A stretch of 64,000 nucleotides of DNA from Paractinoplanes bogorensis (GTDB taxonomy: Bacteria > Actinomycetota > Actinomycetes > Mycobacteriales > Micromonosporaceae): NCBI RefSeq assembly GCF_018829635.1, contig NZ_JAHKKG010000006.1, positions 496,001 through 560,000 of the forward strand. Direction: 5' to 3'. Made by a program: the position numbers and the translations under genes. The notes beneath the pieces are model-generated. The model did no database searches, had not been told where the DNA came from, and saw nothing but the letters and a program-made list of their open reading frames with translations. Below, piece after piece: positions 46,712 through 55,022 of the stretch (position 1 is its first letter; each line of letters begins with the position of its first letter).

Positions 46712-47362
46712 TCACCCCAGTCCCGACTGATAGGCGAAAACGACCAGCTGAGCGCGGTCGCGGGCGCCGAGCTTGGTCATCGAGCGGCTCACGTGCGTCC
46801 GGGCGGTGGCCGGGCTGACGGTCAGCCGGGCGGCGATCTCGTGGTTGCTCAGGCCCTGTGCAACCAGAACGACGATCTCCCGTTCGCGGTCGGTCAGGCT
46901 GTGCAGGGCGGGGTGCGGCGTGCGGGCGCGCGGGGCCGAACCGGTGAACTCGCGGATCAGCGTGCGTGTCACCGAGGGGGCCAGCAGCGCACCGCCGTCG
47001 ACCACCGTGCGGACCGCCTCCAGCAGGGCCGGGGGCTTGGTGTTCTTGAGCAGGAATCCGCTCGCGCCGGCGTGCAGGGCCGTGAACACGTACTCGTCGT
47101 GCTCGAAGGTGGTGAGCACGACCACCCGCGTACGGGAAAGGCCGGGGTCGGAGACGATGCGGCGGGTGGCCTCCAGACCGTCGATGCCGGGCATGCGGAT
47201 ATCCATCAGAACGACGTCGGGCCGGGTGCGGCGGGCCTCGGCGACCGCGGCGAGACCATCGGCCGCCTCCCCGGCCACCAGGAAACCGTCGGTCGCGTCG
47301 AACAGAGCCCGCAGGCCCAGCCGTACGAGGTCCTGGTCGTCGGCCAGCAGCACGGAGATCAC
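46712..47362 (-). CDS. NarL/FixJ-family response regulator
   Basis: A 216-aa two-component regulator. The GTG at 47362 overlaps the kinase stop (GTGA) and opens the receiver domain (VISVLLADDQDLVRLGL), phospho-acceptor D54 in VVLMDIRMPGIDG, with conserved T (VLTTFE) and K (GFLLKNTKP). The C-terminal LuxR-type HTH is complete (LTDREREIVVLVAQGLSNHEIAARL, ARTHVSRSMTKLGARDRAQLVV). A longer open frame upstream is only the kinase region read in another frame. Targets are unknown; the adjacent membrane protein promoter is one candidate. Confidence 0.94.
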   Translation of the reverse strand: MISVLLADDQDLVRLGLRALFDATDGFLVAGEAADGLAAVAEARRTRPDVVLMDIRMPGIDGLEATRRIVSDPGLSRTRVVVLTTFEHDEYVFTALHAGASGFLLKNTKPPALLEAVRTVVDGGALLAPSVTRTLIREFTGSAPRARTPHPALHSLTDREREIVVLVAQGLSNHEIAARLTVSPATARTHVSRSMTKLGARDRAQLVVFAYQSGLG

Positions 47363-48420
47363 GACACGGGCTCCCGGGGGATCACGGCCCGGACGGCGAA
47401 CGACGTGCCCCGCGCGCCGGCCGTGAGCGTGCCGCCGAGCTGCTCCACGCGCCGTCGCATGCCGGTGATGCCGAAGCCCTCGTCGGTATCTTCGGCCCTG
47501 GCTTGGTTTACCACCACAAGGGCGATTTCCCCCGTACGGTGTTCGATCGTGACAAGCGCACGTCGGTCCGGCGCGTGTTTGACCACGTTGGTGAGGGCCT
47601 CCTGCAAAACGCGATAGGCGACCACGTCGGCGTCGGCCGGAAGTGGGCCGGGCGTGCCGTCGACGGTGAGCTCGACCGCGACCCCGGCCGTCCGCACCCG
47701 GTCGCACAGGTCGCCCACCCCGTCCAGCCCCGGCGACGACAACCCGGCCAGCGTCGCCCGCAACTCCTCCAGGGCCTCGGCACTGGCCGTACTGATCGCC
47801 TGCAACGCCTCGACCGCCATCTCGGGCCGGGCCGCCCGCAGGTGCAACGCGATGTCGGCCTGCATCTGGATCGCGGCCAGCCCGTGCCCGACCACGTCGT
47901 GCACCTCGGTGGCGACCCGCAGCCGCTCGGCCCCGGCGATGCGGCGCTCGACCTCGGCGCGCTCGTGGGCCTGGGCCTCCGCGACCTGCCGGCGGGCCGC
48001 GCCCAGCGTGAACGGCACCACCACCCAGGCCGTGCCCGCGACCAGCCCGATCCACGGTCCGTCGAACACCAGGTGGACCAGTAGTACCAGTAAGGCCGGC
48101 ACCGACCAGAGGGCGGCTTTGTCCGGGCTGTTGCGGCGGGCGACGGCGTAGACGCAGACGGCGAAAGCGAACAGGATCGGCCCGTACGGGAAACCGGTCG
48201 TCATGTAGATGGAGGTCAGTGTGGCCGCGGTGAGCAGAACCGGGCCCGGCCACCGGTGACGCAGCACGGTGACCGCCGCCGTGGCGAGCACGAGAACCGC
48301 CGCGACCGCGTCGACGGGCCGGTGCGGCGTGGGGATGCGGTCGATCAGCGGCAGCGTGACGAGACCCACCGCGGCGAGGGCGGCGGGCCCGGCCAGATCC
48401 CGTACGCGCATGCCCTCCAC
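47359..48420 (-). CDS. NarL-type sensor histidine kinase
   Basis: A 353-aa membrane kinase. Four to five hydrophobic segments span ~10-140, with little extracellular domain, which is typical of intramembrane-sensing actinobacterial kinases. HisKA_3 follows with acceptor H174 (RVATEVHDVVGHGLAAIQMQAD), then an ATPase domain (VLQEALTNVVKHAPD, GFGITGMRRRVEQLGG). The start is either GTG 48420 or ATG 48411; the latter has GGAGGG immediately upstream at short spacing. It is coupled to the response regulator gene and divergent from a membrane protein gene. Confidence 0.92.
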   Translation of the reverse strand: MEGMRVRDLAGPAALAAVGLVTLPLIDRIPTPHRPVDAVAAVLVLATAAVTVLRHRWPGPVLLTAATLTSIYMTTGFPYGPILFAFAVCVYAVARRNSPDKAALWSVPALLVLLVHLVFDGPWIGLVAGTAWVVVPFTLGAARRQVAEAQAHERAEVERRIAGAERLRVATEVHDVVGHGLAAIQMQADIALHLRAARPEMAVEALQAISTASAEALEELRATLAGLSSPGLDGVGDLCDRVRTAGVAVELTVDGTPGPLPADADVVAYRVLQEALTNVVKHAPDRRALVTIEHRTGEIALVVVNQARAEDTDEGFGITGMRRRVEQLGGTLTAGARGTSFAVRAVIPREPVS

Positions 48421-48440
48421 CGTGCCATGCGCGTACGCCG

Positions 48441-48472
48441 GGCGCGTACGTCGTGGAGCGTACGTACGCGCC
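48441..48472. promoter_or_regulatory. Inverted repeat in the kinase / membrane-protein divergent region
   Basis: GGCGCGTACGT (48441-48451) and ACGTACGCGCC (48462-48472), perfect 11-bp arms around 10 bases, with a further GCGCGTACGCC-like half at 48430-48440. Location between divergent starts (48411/48420 and 48497) suggests an operator, possibly for the adjacent NarL-type regulator. Confidence 0.5.
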
Positions 48473-48496
48473 CGATTCCTCGGCCAGGCTGGTCAC

Positions 48497-49015
48497 ATGG
48501 TCTTCCGCCGCCGCTACCGCAAGCTCTGGCTGATCCTGCACATCCTCTCGGCGAGCGCCTGGATAGGCATCGACGTGATCGTCGCCGTGCTGGTCGGGGT
48601 CGGTTTCCTCAGCGACGATCCCGGCCGGCGGGGGCTGGCCTATGAGGCCCTGGGTACGTTCATCGTGTGGCCGATGCTGGTCTCCGGCCTGCTCAGTCTG
48701 ATCACCGGCGTGGTGCTGGGGCTGGGCACGAAGTGGGGGCTGATCCGCTATTGGTGGGTCGCCGTCAAACTGGTGGCCAACGTGCTGCTCTGCACGCTGA
48801 TCCTGGTCCTGCTGCGCCCCGGCATGCCCGCTGTTCAGGCTTACGGCGTCCGGCTGTCAGCGGGTGAGGACGTCTCCTTCGACATCCCGAGCCTGATCAT
48901 GCCCCCGATCGTGTCGCTGAGCCTGCTGACGGTCGCCACGGTCCTCTCGGTCTACAAACCGTGGGGCCGGTCAGATCTCCTCCAACGGCTCGTGCGTGGG
49001 CGTGGTGTGTCCTAG
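48497..49015 (+). CDS. Integral membrane protein, DUF2269-like
   Basis: A 172-aa protein with four hydrophobic segments (LWLILHILSASAWIGIDVIV; TFIVWPMLVSGLLSLITGVVLG; VKLVANVLLCTLILVLL; LIMPPIVSLSLLTVATVLSVY). The LHILSASAWIG...GTKWGLIRYWWVAVKL pattern is that of DUF2269-type membrane proteins. ATG 48497 is chosen at the junction where the frame becomes hydrophobic. It is divergent from a two-component system, with an inverted repeat between, so it may be that system's target. Its 3' end overlaps the convergent LRV-repeat gene by ~45 bp. Confidence 0.8.
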   Translation: MVFRRRYRKLWLILHILSASAWIGIDVIVAVLVGVGFLSDDPGRRGLAYEALGTFIVWPMLVSGLLSLITGVVLGLGTKWGLIRYWWVAVKLVANVLLCTLILVLLRPGMPAVQAYGVRLSAGEDVSFDIPSLIMPPIVSLSLLTVATVLSVYKPWGRSDLLQRLVRGRGVS

Positions 49016-50275
49016 CACCAGCACGCCGTCCGGGCGCGCTTCGCTTCCGAGCGGCGCCTCGAGGATCGCCACCATCAGCTCGACGGGCAACTTCGGGTTG
49101 GCCGCGGCGGCCCCGGTGGTCTCCGGGTCCTCGAAGAGCTCGAGCACCCGCCGGCCGGACAGCCTCGCGTCGTGGGCCGTCCAGTTCCGGACGCCGGGGT
49201 GCTCGTCGCGGCTGAGGCGTTCGATCAGCTCGGCCGGCGCGTTCCGGTCGACGACGACGAGCGCTCGTGCGCCCCAGTACGGTGAATCCGCGTACCGGGT
49301 CAGATCGGCGTCGACGATCGCCGGATGCGACAACAGTTGGCCGCGGGTGATGACCCGGGCCTCCAGGTAGGTGCGCACGACGAGGTCGGCCGGTACGGCG
49401 TCCTGGCATTCGCAGAGGAGCAGCCGGACCGGGAAGTCGTCGTCGGCGGCGAGCGTCGCGATCTGGTCCGCGGTCAGCCGGCTGTTGCCGGCGGCACTGC
49501 GGCGAATCCCGGGGTGGGCCGAGTCGACGCAGCGCTGCAGCTGCTCGCCGTCGGCTTCGAGGACCCAGGCGAGCCACGGTAGGCGGTCGTCCGTGGACAC
49601 CTCGTAGTCGATCGCGGCTCGTTGCTCCTCGCTGAGCTCGGGACGCATCGAGACGTACTGGCGCACCTGCGGACCGGGGTCGGCGGTCAGGGCGGTGATC
49701 ACGTCGGGCGTGAGGCTCGGCTCGAGGGCGAGTTTCGCCCGCTCCCACTCCGAGTCACCGCCGGCGATCGCGCGGGCCTGCTCGGCGGTCACGGGTTCCG
49801 GTTCCCAGCTCGGCGGCGCGGACCGGGCCCAGGCGGCGACGGCTTCGTCCTCGGCGTCAGCGAACGCCGCCACGACCGCGGGGGACAGCTCCGCCGGATG
49901 GAAGAGCGACAGCATGCGCTTCACCTTGGGATGTTCGGCCAGTTTCCGGTACGCCCACACGGGCATCGGCTGCGGACTTCGGGTGTACGGCCGTTCGAGC
50001 AGAGCCATGATCACCTGTCCACTCGGATCGTCGATCAGCCGGGCCCGTTGCTCCCCGGTGACCCGGCCGGATCGGGCGAGCGCCTCCCGGACGCTGACAT
50101 CGGGGTGGGCGGCCATGACGTCGAAGAGTTCATCGGACCATGTGCGGCCGTAGGCGACGCTGATCCGGCCGACGGCCGGGTGTTCGAGCAGCTTCAGCAC
50201 CAGATCGTCGGGAAGCGCGGGGTTACGGGACAATCCGCGGACGCGGTCACGGGTTATTTCCGGATCGACCAGCAG
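48971..50275 (-). CDS. Leucine-rich-repeat-variant (LRV-like) protein, start uncertain
   Basis: A ~434-aa protein built of ~24-30-residue helical units in which LA.(D/H)P or LSRNP-type turns recur (GLSRNPALPDDLVLKLLEHP, MAAHPDVSVREALARSG, LSHPAIVDADLTRYADSPYW, LSRDEHPGVRNWTAHDARL). This is the pattern of LRV-type repeat proteins found in actinobacteria, of unknown function. No ATG or GTG occurs in frame near the start of the repeats; CTG 50275 has GAGGAG 6 bases upstream and is used here, with TTG 50233 as an alternative. Translation from farther upstream would overlap the preceding gene. Confidence 0.7.
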   Translation of the reverse strand: MLVDPEITRDRVRGLSRNPALPDDLVLKLLEHPAVGRISVAYGRTWSDELFDVMAAHPDVSVREALARSGRVTGEQRARLIDDPSGQVIMALLERPYTRSPQPMPVWAYRKLAEHPKVKRMLSLFHPAELSPAVVAAFADAEDEAVAAWARSAPPSWEPEPVTAEQARAIAGGDSEWERAKLALEPSLTPDVITALTADPGPQVRQYVSMRPELSEEQRAAIDYEVSTDDRLPWLAWVLEADGEQLQRCVDSAHPGIRRSAAGNSRLTADQIATLAADDDFPVRLLLCECQDAVPADLVVRTYLEARVITRGQLLSHPAIVDADLTRYADSPYWGARALVVVDRNAPAELIERLSRDEHPGVRNWTAHDARLSGRRVLELFEDPETTGAAAANPKLPVELMVAILEAPLGSEARPDGVLVLGHTTPTHEPLEEI

Positions 50276-50412
50276 GGTTTTCTCCTCGCTCGCATCGATG
50301 ACGAGCGTTGAATCTACGGAGATCCCCCCGGCGCCGAAACGGTCGTTCGCCCGACTGACCCGGGCCGCGAGCGCCGTTAGACTGGAGTCGATTCGCCGCG
50401 CCGCGGTCCGGC

Positions 50413-50628
50413 TCAGTCCAGCAACCGGCTTCGCACCGCAGTCAGCCTGTCCTGTTCGACACCGCAGGCGCGAAGGTAAAGTGCGGCACCGCCATAACAC
50501 TCGTCCAGGTAGGTCAACGTGTTGGTCATCGGGGTGGTGGCTCCGGCCGAGGCAGCATAGTCGATGGCGATCTGCTCAACGCCGACGCCGTCGCGATAGC
50601 CCTCGCAGCCGGACCAGTCGAGTTTCAC
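50413..50628 (-). CDS. Small hypothetical protein, 71 aa, coupled to acetyltransferase
   Basis: The GTG at 50628 overlaps the stop of the GNAT gene as GTGA, which supports translation. The protein (MKLDWSGCEGYRDGVGVEQI...) has three Cys, is helical in look and has no membrane segment. The family is not recognised. It is followed by the LRV-repeat gene on the same strand. Confidence 0.6.
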   Translation of the reverse strand: MKLDWSGCEGYRDGVGVEQIAIDYAASAGATTPMTNTLTYLDECYGGAALYLRACGVEQDRLTAVRSRLLD

Positions 50629-51206
50629 GCGTCCACGCTCACAGCACTGCGCAGCCGTGCGTGCAGGTGCATGTCGTGCCAGCCGTCGGAGTGCAGACCT
50701 CGCTGCCGCGCGGTCCCCTCGGCGAGATAGCCGGCCTTGGTGGCAACCCGGCACGAGGCTTCGTTGCGGCTGGAGTGATCGAGTTCCGCGCGATGCACAC
50801 CGACGGAGAACACCCACTCCGTCGCGGCGATCAGGGCCGTGGTGGCGACGCCCTTTCCCCGAGCGGCCGGAAGGACCCAGTAGGACCACTCCACCCGTCC
50901 TTCGTGCAGATCCACGTGCCGCATACTCAGCTGCCCGGCAACCTCTCCACCCACCTCGAGGGCCCATCCGGCTCCGCTGTCCTGAGCCCAGCGACCCGGC
51001 CAATGCTCGATCCAGGCGCGGGCCTCGGCCGGCGTCATGGAGCGAACGTGCCAATGCTGGATGGAGGAGTCACCGTAGCCCTGCAGCACGGCATCGACGT
51101 CCCTGATGGTCCATGGGCGCAGAGTGACGTTTTCCGCAGTGAGAACGGGCTGAGCGAGCGCAGAAAAGGCGCCGATCGGCAACGCTGGGAGGGTAGTGAT
51201 CGCCAT
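50625..51206 (-). CDS. GNAT acetyltransferase (RimJ/RimL type)
   Basis: A 193-aa acetyl-CoA-dependent N-acetyltransferase. VTLRPWTIRDVDAVL begins the fold, VEWSYWVLPAARGKGVATTAL is the acetyl-CoA-binding motif A (R/QxxGxG/A), and AELDHSSRNEASCRVATKAGYLAEGTARQ is the conserved RimJ/RimL C-terminal segment. The substrate may be a protein N-terminus or a small molecule. It lies 36 bases after the DMT transporter stop on the same strand and is coupled to a small downstream gene. Confidence 0.92.
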   Translation of the reverse strand: MAITTLPALPIGAFSALAQPVLTAENVTLRPWTIRDVDAVLQGYGDSSIQHWHVRSMTPAEARAWIEHWPGRWAQDSGAGWALEVGGEVAGQLSMRHVDLHEGRVEWSYWVLPAARGKGVATTALIAATEWVFSVGVHRAELDHSSRNEASCRVATKAGYLAEGTARQRGLHSDGWHDMHLHARLRSAVSVDA

Positions 51207-51242
51207 CGTCCGGATTCTGTCGTAGCCATCGATACGCGGCGG

Positions 51243-52220
51243 TCAGCGGGCCAGGCAGGCCACGGCGAACAGCGCGGCCAGCACCCCGCACAAGTGAACG
51301 GTGTGCAAGCGCTCCCGCAGCAACGACCGGGTGAGCAGCAAGGTGACCGCCGGATAGAGCGACGCCACCACCGCCGCCGGAGCGAGCGCTGCCGCTGCGG
51401 CCGCGATGAAGGCGGCGTCGGCGATCGCGTCGGTGGCGCCGACGACGAAAATCGGTACGGCCGTGCGGATGCTCAGAGCCGAAAGTGCCTGTGGACAAGC
51501 CGTTTTCACGCCGCCGGGCGGGTTACTGTCAGCGGCGTTCCCGGGTGGGCGGGGGAGGCGGCGGCTGCTCACCAAGATCAAACGGCTGCTCACTGAGATC
51601 AAACGCGGCCAACGGCTGCTCGCCGAGACCCAAAGGCGCCGGCCCGCGAGGAGCAGGGCGGCCAGGCCCTCGGCGACGCGGGCTACGACGACCGACCAGA
51701 ACTGGTCGGCCTCGGCGGCCTCGTGGAGCAGCACGAAGTAGACGCCGAAGCCGAGCGCCGCCCCCAGCGCACACAACGACGCCGTGCGGTGCCGGCGGCG
51801 CTGCGCGGGTTCCACGGGCCAGCTCGCCATCGTCGCTCCGGCCAGGCCGGCGGCGACGCCCAGCGTGGCGAGCAGTCCCAGACGTTCGCCGTGCATCACG
51901 CCCCACCCGACCGGGACCAGGGCGGCGATCGCGGCCACCGGTGCGACCAGGGCCAGCGACCCGTCCCGCATCGCGCGGTAGAGCAGGCCCATCGCCGGCA
52001 GGCCGACCAGACCGGCCAGCACGGCCAGCCACAAGCGGGGAGACATGGGCGGGGGCGCGGCCCGGACCGCCGCGGCCAGTAGAGCCAGCAGCATCGCGGC
52101 CACCTTGGACCAGACCAGGATGGTCAGGATCGGCAGGCGGCGGGCCAGCAGGCCGGCCAGGAAGTCGGAGATACCCCAGGACGCGGCGGCGAACGCCGCG
52201 GATGTCATCACCCAAGCCAC
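51243..52220 (-). CDS. DMT-superfamily (EamA) transporter with low-complexity insert
   Basis: A 325-aa membrane protein with two EamA repeats (about ten hydrophobic segments). Repeat 1 starts AAFAAASWGISDFLAGLLAR. Residues ~198-249 are a Ser/Arg/Pro-rich stretch (SSRWPRLISVSSRL...) in the loop where repeat 2 continues, after which IRTAVPIFVVGATDAIADAAF resumes the family sequence. The insert DNA holds ~21-bp tandem repeats and a DnaA-box-like 9-mer, like the insert in eboC. GTG 52220 start; ATG 52208 possible. Substrate unknown. Confidence 0.85.
   Translation of the reverse strand: MAWVMTSAAFAAASWGISDFLAGLLARRLPILTILVWSKVAAMLLALLAAAVRAAPPPMSPRLWLAVLAGLVGLPAMGLLYRAMRDGSLALVAPVAAIAALVPVGWGVMHGERLGLLATLGVAAGLAGATMASWPVEPAQRRRHRTASLCALGAALGFGVYFVLLHEAAEADQFWSVVVARVAEGLAALLLAGRRLWVSASSRWPRLISVSSRLILVSSRRLPRPPGNAADSNPPGGVKTACPQALSALSIRTAVPIFVVGATDAIADAAFIAAAAAALAPAAVVASLYPAVTLLLTRSLLRERLHTVHLCGVLAALFAVACLAR
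51490..51498 (-). repeat. DnaA-box-like 9-mer inside the DMT transporter insert
   Basis: TTGTCCACA on the minus strand, inside a 14-base match (GCTTGTCCACAGGC) to the eboC insert at 24080-24093. Confidence 0.6.
51562..51633. repeat. ~21-bp imperfect tandem repeat in the DMT transporter gene
   Basis: Three units beginning CGGCTGCTC(A/G)C at 51562, 51583 and 51613, the first two adjacent and 21 bp long. They encode the Ser/Arg-rich insert and preserve the frame. Confidence 0.8.
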
Positions 52221-52380
52221 GATGATCAGGTGGGCCGGGGGTGGCGGCCCGATACACCGCGGTCGGATACGCGATAGGACATGCGGCCGATCGTGCCGTC
52301 CGCAAAGGCGCAGGTCAGTCGCCCACCGGAGGCCGCCCGTCCGGACTAACCCGAACGGAGCGGCCCCGGCTGAGTAAGGG

Positions 52381-53733
52381 TCAGGGGAGGACCCACCGCT
52401 GGTTCGTACCGGCGAAGCAGTCCCAGATCTGCAGGCGGGTGCCGTTGGCCGACGAGTTGTTCGCGGCGTCCAGGCACCTGTTGCTGACCGGGTTGCGCAG
52501 CGTGCCGTTGGACTGGGCCTGCCACTGCTGGGCGCCGGTGCCGTTGCAGTCGTAGATCTGCACCAGTGCGCCGTTGGCCGTGCCGGCCGCGGTCACGTCC
52601 AGGCATTTGCCCAGGCCGCGGATCGTGCCGTCGGTGCCGACCGTCCAGTTCTGGGCGCCGGTGCCGTTGCAGTCGTAGAGCTGCACCGCCGTGCCGTTGG
52701 CGCTGGACGCGGCCGCGATGTCGACGCACTTGCCGCCGATCCCGGTGATGCGGCCGGTGCGGCCACCGGTCGGCGGCGGCGTCGTCCCACCGGTGGCCAC
52801 CTCGTAGATGGCCGAGACCAGGGAGTTCGCGCCGGTCGCGTCCTGGGACAGCTCCCAGTTCATGATGCCGCCGGCGTTCGCCATGGCCCACTGGGTCTTG
52901 CGCCGGACCGTCGGCAGGCCGTTGTAGCACTCACCGCCCGGAGTGCAGTCCCGGTTGGCGTTGGCCGGGTCCTGGGCGACCAGTTGCGCGTACGTCAGAT
53001 AGCCCGGCCGTGAGTAGAACGGCACCCCGAGCACGGTCTTGGCCTTCGGCAGTCCCCGGTTCTTCCAGAAGTTCGCCGATGCGATCGACCAGTCGTAGTT
53101 GGCGTGGGGCGACCCACCGTCGTACGCCATGATGTTGAGCCAGTCGACATAACCGAAGACCGCCGGCTGTACGCCGTTGGCCGTGCCACCCTCACTGACG
53201 ACCGCCGCCGTGAGCAGCTTGCCCTCGTTGTGCAGGGCCGTGCTGAGCTGCTGCATCAGCGCCGTGTAGTTGTTGCCCGACTGGCCCGGATCCGGGTACT
53301 CCCAGTCGATGTCGACACCGTCCAGCCCGTACGAGCGAACGGTGTTCATGACGTTGTTGACGAACGCGGTGCGGGTGCCGGAGTTGCCGGCGAGCGACTC
53401 GAAGGCGGAGTCGTTGCCGTCGTTCCAGCCGCCGATCGCCAGCGAGACCTTGACGTTGTTCTGGTGGCCGAGGGTGACCAGTTGTTGCAGCTTGGACGTG
53501 TTCTCGATGGGCTGGAGGGTGCCGTTGGCGTTGGGGAGCGCGAACGAGTAGTTGATGTGGGTCAGCTTCGAGTACTGGATGCTCGTGACGCTGCCGGCCC
53601 ACGACGGCATGTAGCCGACGCTCTTGAACCCGTTCGGGAGGACGGCCGCCTGCGACGTTCCGGGGATGGCGAGTGTGGCGGCGGTGGCCACGGCAGCGAC
53701 TGCGGCCGCGGCCCACCGGCTTCTGATGGCCAT
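52381..53733 (-). CDS. Secreted GH18 chitinase with ricin-type lectin domain
   Basis: A 450-aa exported chitinase. Signal peptide 1-30 (RSRWAAAAVAAVATAATLAIPGTSQA). The GH18 barrel (~32-310) has the SxGG-like strand SLAIGGWNDG and the catalytic DGVDIDWEYP with E145 as acid/base. A Thr/Pro/Gly linker precedes a ricin B-type beta-trefoil (~325-450) with three QxW-like repeats (GAQNWTV, GAQQWQA, NQRWVLP). ATG 53733. The single domain order and N-terminal catalytic domain resemble endochitinase-type enzymes. An inverted repeat lies in its upstream region. Confidence 0.94.
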   Translation of the reverse strand: MAIRSRWAAAAVAAVATAATLAIPGTSQAAVLPNGFKSVGYMPSWAGSVTSIQYSKLTHINYSFALPNANGTLQPIENTSKLQQLVTLGHQNNVKVSLAIGGWNDGNDSAFESLAGNSGTRTAFVNNVMNTVRSYGLDGVDIDWEYPDPGQSGNNYTALMQQLSTALHNEGKLLTAAVVSEGGTANGVQPAVFGYVDWLNIMAYDGGSPHANYDWSIASANFWKNRGLPKAKTVLGVPFYSRPGYLTYAQLVAQDPANANRDCTPGGECYNGLPTVRRKTQWAMANAGGIMNWELSQDATGANSLVSAIYEVATGGTTPPPTGGRTGRITGIGGKCVDIAAASSANGTAVQLYDCNGTGAQNWTVGTDGTIRGLGKCLDVTAAGTANGALVQIYDCNGTGAQQWQAQSNGTLRNPVSNRCLDAANNSSANGTRLQIWDCFAGTNQRWVLP

Positions 53734-53799
53734 GGGGATGGTGACCCTTCGTGTCCGGCGCGGGGGATGCGCCGTGGGGATGACTACGGGCCACCAAAG

Positions 53800-53818
53800 G
53801 TTAGGAAGATTTACTAAC
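53800..53818. promoter_or_regulatory. Inverted repeat upstream of chitinase
   Basis: GTTAG-N9-CTAAC within an AT-rich stretch, 67 bases upstream of the chitinase ATG and 22 bases before the stop of the upstream enoyl-CoA hydratase gene. Position suits an operator or activator site for the chitinase promoter. Confidence 0.45.
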
Positions 53819-53839
53819 AGTCGTCAATATAGAAGTTGA

Positions 53840-54613
53840 TTAAAGTCCCCGGAAAATGGGCGCGCGCCGCTCCATGAACGCCCGCTGCCCCTCGAACTCG
53901 TCCCGCGAGCCGCTGGTCTCGGCGATCAACTGCTGCGCCCGTACGGTCAAGGACGGGTGCGCCGCCGCCTTGATCGAGGCCTTGGCCGCCCGTACGGCGA
54001 GAGGGGCGTTCGCCGCGATCGCCTGAGCCGTGCCCAGCACGTCGGCCTCCAGGTCACCGGCCGGGACGAGCCGATTGATCAGCCCGGCCGCGAGGGCCTC
54101 GGTGTCGGCGTAGGCGCGCGCGGTGAACAACATGTCGCTCGCGTTGGCCGGCCCGACGACGTGCACCAGGGTCTGCGCGAGCGCGAACGGGTAGCCGATA
54201 CCGAGCCGCGCCGCCGGGATGGCGAACCGGCTGCCCTCGGCCGCGACCCGGATGTCGGCGCTGAGCGCGAGCGCCATGCCCGCCCCGAAACAGTGCCCGC
54301 GGATCATCGCGATCAGCGGCGTGGTCAGCCCGCTCAATGTCTCGAAGAGCCCGGTCAGCGTCTCTTCCCAGACGGCGCGGTCACCCGTCGAGTCGTGGTG
54401 GGACGCGAACTCCGAGATGTCGGCCCCGGCGGTGAACGTCTCGCCCGCTCCACGCAACACGATCGTCCGGACGTCGTCGTCATCGTCGAGGCCGCGCATC
54501 AGGGAGTCGAGCGCCCCGAGCATGGCCGTCGACAGCGCGTTCCGCCGAGCCGGATTGCTCATCGTGACCCAGCCGACGCCCTCACGCACGTCGCCGACGA
54601 TCTCCCCAGTCAC
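53840..54613 (-). CDS. Enoyl-CoA hydratase/isomerase family protein
   Basis: A 257-aa crotonase-fold enzyme. NPARRNALSTAML, LRGAGETFTAGADISEFAS (oxyanion-hole segment) and MIRGHCFGAGMALALSADIRVA are family signatures; the position of the usual first catalytic Glu after GAG is not conserved as in true hydratases (GHCFGAGMA), so isomerase or other crotonase chemistry is possible. The C-terminal EFEGQRAFMERRAP is typical. Its start is 10 bases after the stop of a membrane protein gene, so it belongs to the three-gene unit starting at 55732. Confidence 0.9.
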   Translation of the reverse strand: MTGEIVGDVREGVGWVTMSNPARRNALSTAMLGALDSLMRGLDDDDDVRTIVLRGAGETFTAGADISEFASHHDSTGDRAVWEETLTGLFETLSGLTTPLIAMIRGHCFGAGMALALSADIRVAAEGSRFAIPAARLGIGYPFALAQTLVHVVGPANASDMLFTARAYADTEALAAGLINRLVPAGDLEADVLGTAQAIAANAPLAVRAAKASIKAAAHPSLTVRAQQLIAETSGSRDEFEGQRAFMERRAPIFRGL

Positions 54614-54623
54614 GGTCAGGACC

Positions 54624-55022
54624 CTACCCCCGCGCGGTGCGGTCGGGGGTCAGCAGCAGGATCGACAGGAGCAGGACGCCGCCCAGGGCGACCGCGTTCC
54701 CGACCTTGTCGATGGTCGGGAACATGTCCAGGTGCAGCATGTGCCACAGGAAGTGGATCGAGTTGAAGACCAGCCACGCGCCGCCGGTCACGCGCATCGA
54801 CTCGGGGGTCGGGCGGCGGAACGCCCACACGCTCAGCACCAGCAGGGCCAGATAGAGCGCCCCCACATCCCGTACGAGATGCTCGTTGTACGGGCCCAGC
54901 GTCGACACCCAGTTGCGGCCCGGCGAGGGGAAGTCGGTGTAGAAGCTCAGCGGGAACGCCGCCGCCCACACCCCGACGACCGCGGCCGAGACGGCCAGGG
55001 CCAGGGCGATCCAGCGTTTCAT
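54624..55022 (-). CDS. Small integral membrane protein, 132 aa
   Basis: Four hydrophobic segments are visible (WIALALAVSAAVVGVWAAAF; ALYLALLVLSVWAF; VTGGAWLVFNSIHFLWHMLH; VALGGVLLLSILLL). The start ATG overlaps the stop of the NAD-binding protein gene (ATGA). The conserved-looking HFLWHMLHLDMFPT segment recurs in actinobacterial proteins of unknown function. It is co-transcribed with an NmrA-like protein and an enoyl-CoA hydratase. Confidence 0.85.
   Translation of the reverse strand: MKRWIALALAVSAAVVGVWAAAFPLSFYTDFPSPGRNWVSTLGPYNEHLVRDVGALYLALLVLSVWAFRRPTPESMRVTGGAWLVFNSIHFLWHMLHLDMFPTIDKVGNAVALGGVLLLSILLLTPDRTARG

Noticed and set aside
46712..48541. A 609-codon minus-strand frame that could be read as a fused regulator
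   Set aside because: Its first two-thirds are the kinase gene in the wrong frame; the true regulator starts at GTG 47362 overlapping the kinase stop.
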